From the NCBI GenBank assembly GCA_021646465.1, contig SOET01000009.1:1-64000 (forward strand): a stretch of 64,000 nt of DNA, written 5' to 3'. Source of the DNA: Candidatus Kuenenia hertensis. GTDB taxonomy: Bacteria > Planctomycetota > Brocadiia > Brocadiales > Brocadiaceae. Under the pieces are notes generated by a model. The model saw nothing but the letters and a program-made list of their open reading frames with translations. It did not search any database and had not been told where the DNA came from. The position numbers and the translations under genes were made by a program. Positions 62,211-64,000 of this stretch are shown here, one piece after another (position 1 is the first letter of the stretch; each line of letters starts with the position of its first letter).

Positions 62211-64000
62211 CTAAAATTCATAACTCAGGCCGGCAAAATATGTTCTCCCTGGCCTGGGAAAATCTTTCGGAATTACAGAAGGGGCAGGATCTTCATAATC
62301 TTTGTCAAGCAGGTTATAAACTGATCCCTGAATCTCCATTGTTTTAAAAAATTCTTTTGCGATAAAGGAAAGATTCAACAATGCATATGAAGGAAGTTTA
62401 TCTCTGGAGTCATCTTCCAATCTGGTACGTTTTTCGTTAACATAAACGTTTAGATTGGTATTTAAATATTTAGGATAATTAATGTTTACGCCAAAGTTGC
62501 CCTTGTGTTTTTCTGTATATGGCAATTCATGGCCGTCGCTATCATCTGTATCCTGATAGGTGTAATTCATATAAACATAATTTCCGTGAGAAATAGTTAT
62601 TTTTGTTTCAAATTCAATACCCTGAACGCGGGCACTGTCTTCGTTTTCAAAGGTTAAAACGTTAATTCCATTATCATTTTCCAAAGCAAAAGTAATCAGG
62701 TCTTCAATATCATTGTAAAAATAAGTGATATTGCTCAACACATACTTGTTAAACTGATACTGCAAACCAACCTCATAGGTATCAATTATTTCGGCATTCA
62801 GGTCGTTATTGCCACGTAAAAATGTTTGACTGGGATTTGCATTCATCGAACCTATATCCGGCGCACGAAACGCTTCTCCGTACAGTATCTTTACTGAGCC
62901 TTTTTCCATAAAATTCCAGGTAAGGCCAGTTCGGGGACTGAATTCATCCCCAAAGTCAGTATAGTAATCATACCGCCCCCCTACTGTTATGTGTAATGTA
63001 TCGGTGATATCCCAAATATCCTGTAAATAGAACGAGTATATATTTCTGGTAACTTCAGAGAGTAACGGATAGGTATCTGAATAATCGGTAAACGTATCAA
63101 AACCTTCCATGGTAACAGGATGAACATTACTTTTGTTTTGAACATTGGTAAGATAGTTCAACCGATATCCCATGCCTAATGTCAATATATTCCTTTCATA
63201 AATCTTATAATCAAATAGTAACTCAGTTCCTGCAATTCTCATAGTATTGCCGCTATCAACAAGATAACCATCAGTGTACGTTACAAAACTTTCCGATACG
63301 CCGTCACCATTGCTATCCCAAAGGGAAGTAGCTCCGTCGGGATATAATTCATTAAAACTGTGATTATCAAACTGATCATAATAAATTCTTGATTTAACCG
63401 TAAAGATATCTTCAAAGGTCTTTTTGTATCCCGCCTCCACAAAAACATAATTTGATTCCAGTTCAGTGTCTTCTGTTAAAGCAAGCCTCGGCCCAATAAA
63501 CGGTCCACGGTTTCTGTTAGAATAAAAGCTATTTAAGTAAATATTTTCGTATTCAATTTTTAAATGTGTATCAAATTCCCTTCTCCAATCTTCCACTTCT
63601 CCGGGAGCTAATGATACCGCTGGAAATCCAAAACCAGTGTAAATACCGTCTGAAATCGTTTGGCTATCGCTTTCAATCGTACCGTCATAACCATCTGTTG
63701 AAGTGTAGTGGATAAACCCTGATACGTTTACTTTTCCGACTTCTTTGCCAAACAGAATGCTTCCTTCTTCTGTATCATAACTTCCGTATCCATAACTGAC
63801 CCTTGCACCGTCGATTTCTTTTGCATCAAAAGTAATAACGTTAATAGCCGCTAAGAAAGCATTTTCACCATACATTGCAGAACCGGGACCACGAATAATT
63901 TCCAGTCGTTTAATATTTTCCAAAGGAAAATCTTCATAGAAATTCGAAAATGCAACACCATTTACCGGGTCGTTTATTACATGCCCGTCAATCATTATCT
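62211..64000 (-). CDS. TonB-dependent outer-membrane receptor (paralogue 4, partial at window edge)
   Basis: The frame is open to the window end, so the true start and the signal peptide lie beyond 64000. The visible part begins inside the plug (MIDGHVINDP, then IKRLEIIRGPGSAMYGENA) and contains the complete barrel ending in GRTYFAGLSYEF. The loop DSNGDGVSESF is the calcium-like motif. It is closest to paralogue 2. It is upstream of the dead paralogue by 32 nt and probably in the same transcription unit. Confidence 0.9.
   Translation of the reverse strand, partial: IMIDGHVINDPVNGVAFSNFYEDFPLENIKRLEIIRGPGSAMYGENAFLAAINVITFDAKEIDGARVSYGYGSYDTEEGSILFGKEVGKVNVSGFIHYTSTDGYDGTIESDSQTISDGIYTGFGFPAVSLAPGEVEDWRREFDTHLKIEYENIYLNSFYSNRNRGPFIGPRLALTEDTELESNYVFVEAGYKKTFEDIFTVKSRIYYDQFDNHSFNELYPDGATSLWDSNGDGVSESFVTYTDGYLVDSGNTMRIAGTELLFDYKIYERNILTLGMGYRLNYLTNVQNKSNVHPVTMEGFDTFTDYSDTYPLLSEVTRNIYSFYLQDIWDITDTLHITVGGRYDYYTDFGDEFSPRTGLTWNFMEKGSVKILYGEAFRAPDIGSMNANPSQTFLRGNNDLNAEIIDTYEVGLQYQFNKYVLSNITYFYNDIEDLITFALENDNGINVLTFENEDSARVQGIEFETKITISHGNYVYMNYTYQDTDDSDGHELPYTEKHKGNFGVNINYPKYLNTNLNVYVNEKRTRLEDDSRDKLPSYALLNLSFIAKEFFKTMEIQGSVYNLLDKDYEDPAPSVIPKDFPRPGRTYFAGLSYEF

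Noticed and set aside
1-64000. CRISPR array
   Set aside because: The repeats are isolated palindromes of several kinds without regular spacers, and no cas genes are present.
1-64000. Anammox catabolic genes (hydrazine synthase, hydrazine dehydrogenase, nitrite reductase) or multiheme cytochromes
   Set aside because: None is present and no CxxCH-rich protein was seen, so the anammox assignment rests on indirect features only.

Overview
This is an AT-rich bacterial chromosome segment with no tRNA, rRNA or CRISPR that I can see. The gene content suggests an anammox-type planctomycete (Brocadiales, Kuenenia-like). The pointers are a paired ketosynthase/B12-radical-SAM lipid cluster, a fused AroD-AroE, many sigma-54 activators, TonB receptors and a dense load of short palindromic repeats. 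The assignment is an inference of moderate strength; no single gene proves it.

Layout. 0-9 kb: end of an unknown gene coupled to proB, the ABC-F factor EttA, a K+(Na+)/H+ antiporter, an O-antigen-ligase-like polymerase with TPRs, a small exported domain protein and a large TPR lipoprotein. 9.5-17.5 kb: leuA-aroDE-aroK (leucine and shikimate), a broken MazEF-type locus, dgkA beside an LtaS/MdoB-type transferase carrying a MopE-type metal-binding segment, and an APS/PAPS reductase. 17.9-23.4 kb: acpS, a B12-binding radical SAM enzyme, an intact FabF (KS-alpha), a FabF paralogue that has lost all three catalytic residues (KS-beta/CLF-like), an unknown 91-residue protein and an orphan four-cluster ferredoxin subunit. 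This is the best candidate for an undescribed pathway. 23.4-31.2 kb: NtrC-type regulator, soluble histidine kinase, PilJ/NarX-like chemoreceptor, response regulator, bacteriohemerythrin and bacterioferritin, which reads as a redox/oxygen/iron signalling block. 31.3-36.5 kb: glycogen debranching enzyme, GH15 glucoamylase and a secreted protein in one operon. 36.6-45 kb: a flavin-type PNPOx protein, a TauE-like exporter, small DNA-binding-like and hypothetical proteins, a heavy-metal (TRASH-like) exported protein, an amino-acid ABC transporter with fused binding protein and permease, a flavin reductase and ManC. 45.5-54.6 kb: a degenerate GGDEF protein, a PAS protein with a truncated HD-GYP domain, then a three-gene operon of periplasmic binding protein, 1270-residue sensor kinase and sigma-54 response regulator. 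54.6-64 kb: a coiled-coil membrane protein and a tandem array of four paralogous TonB-dependent receptors, one of them dead, with a lipoprotein hydrolase in the middle.

A second theme is the repeats. At least eight families of short perfect or near-perfect palindromes (20-90 bp) sit in almost every large gap. They have reached coding sequence more than once: the last 27 residues of the kinase at 25413-27134 are encoded by one, the HD-GYP truncation at 46448 abuts another, and the dead receptor at 60.8 kb ends in a third. They appear to be drivers of local gene decay and C-terminal remodelling.
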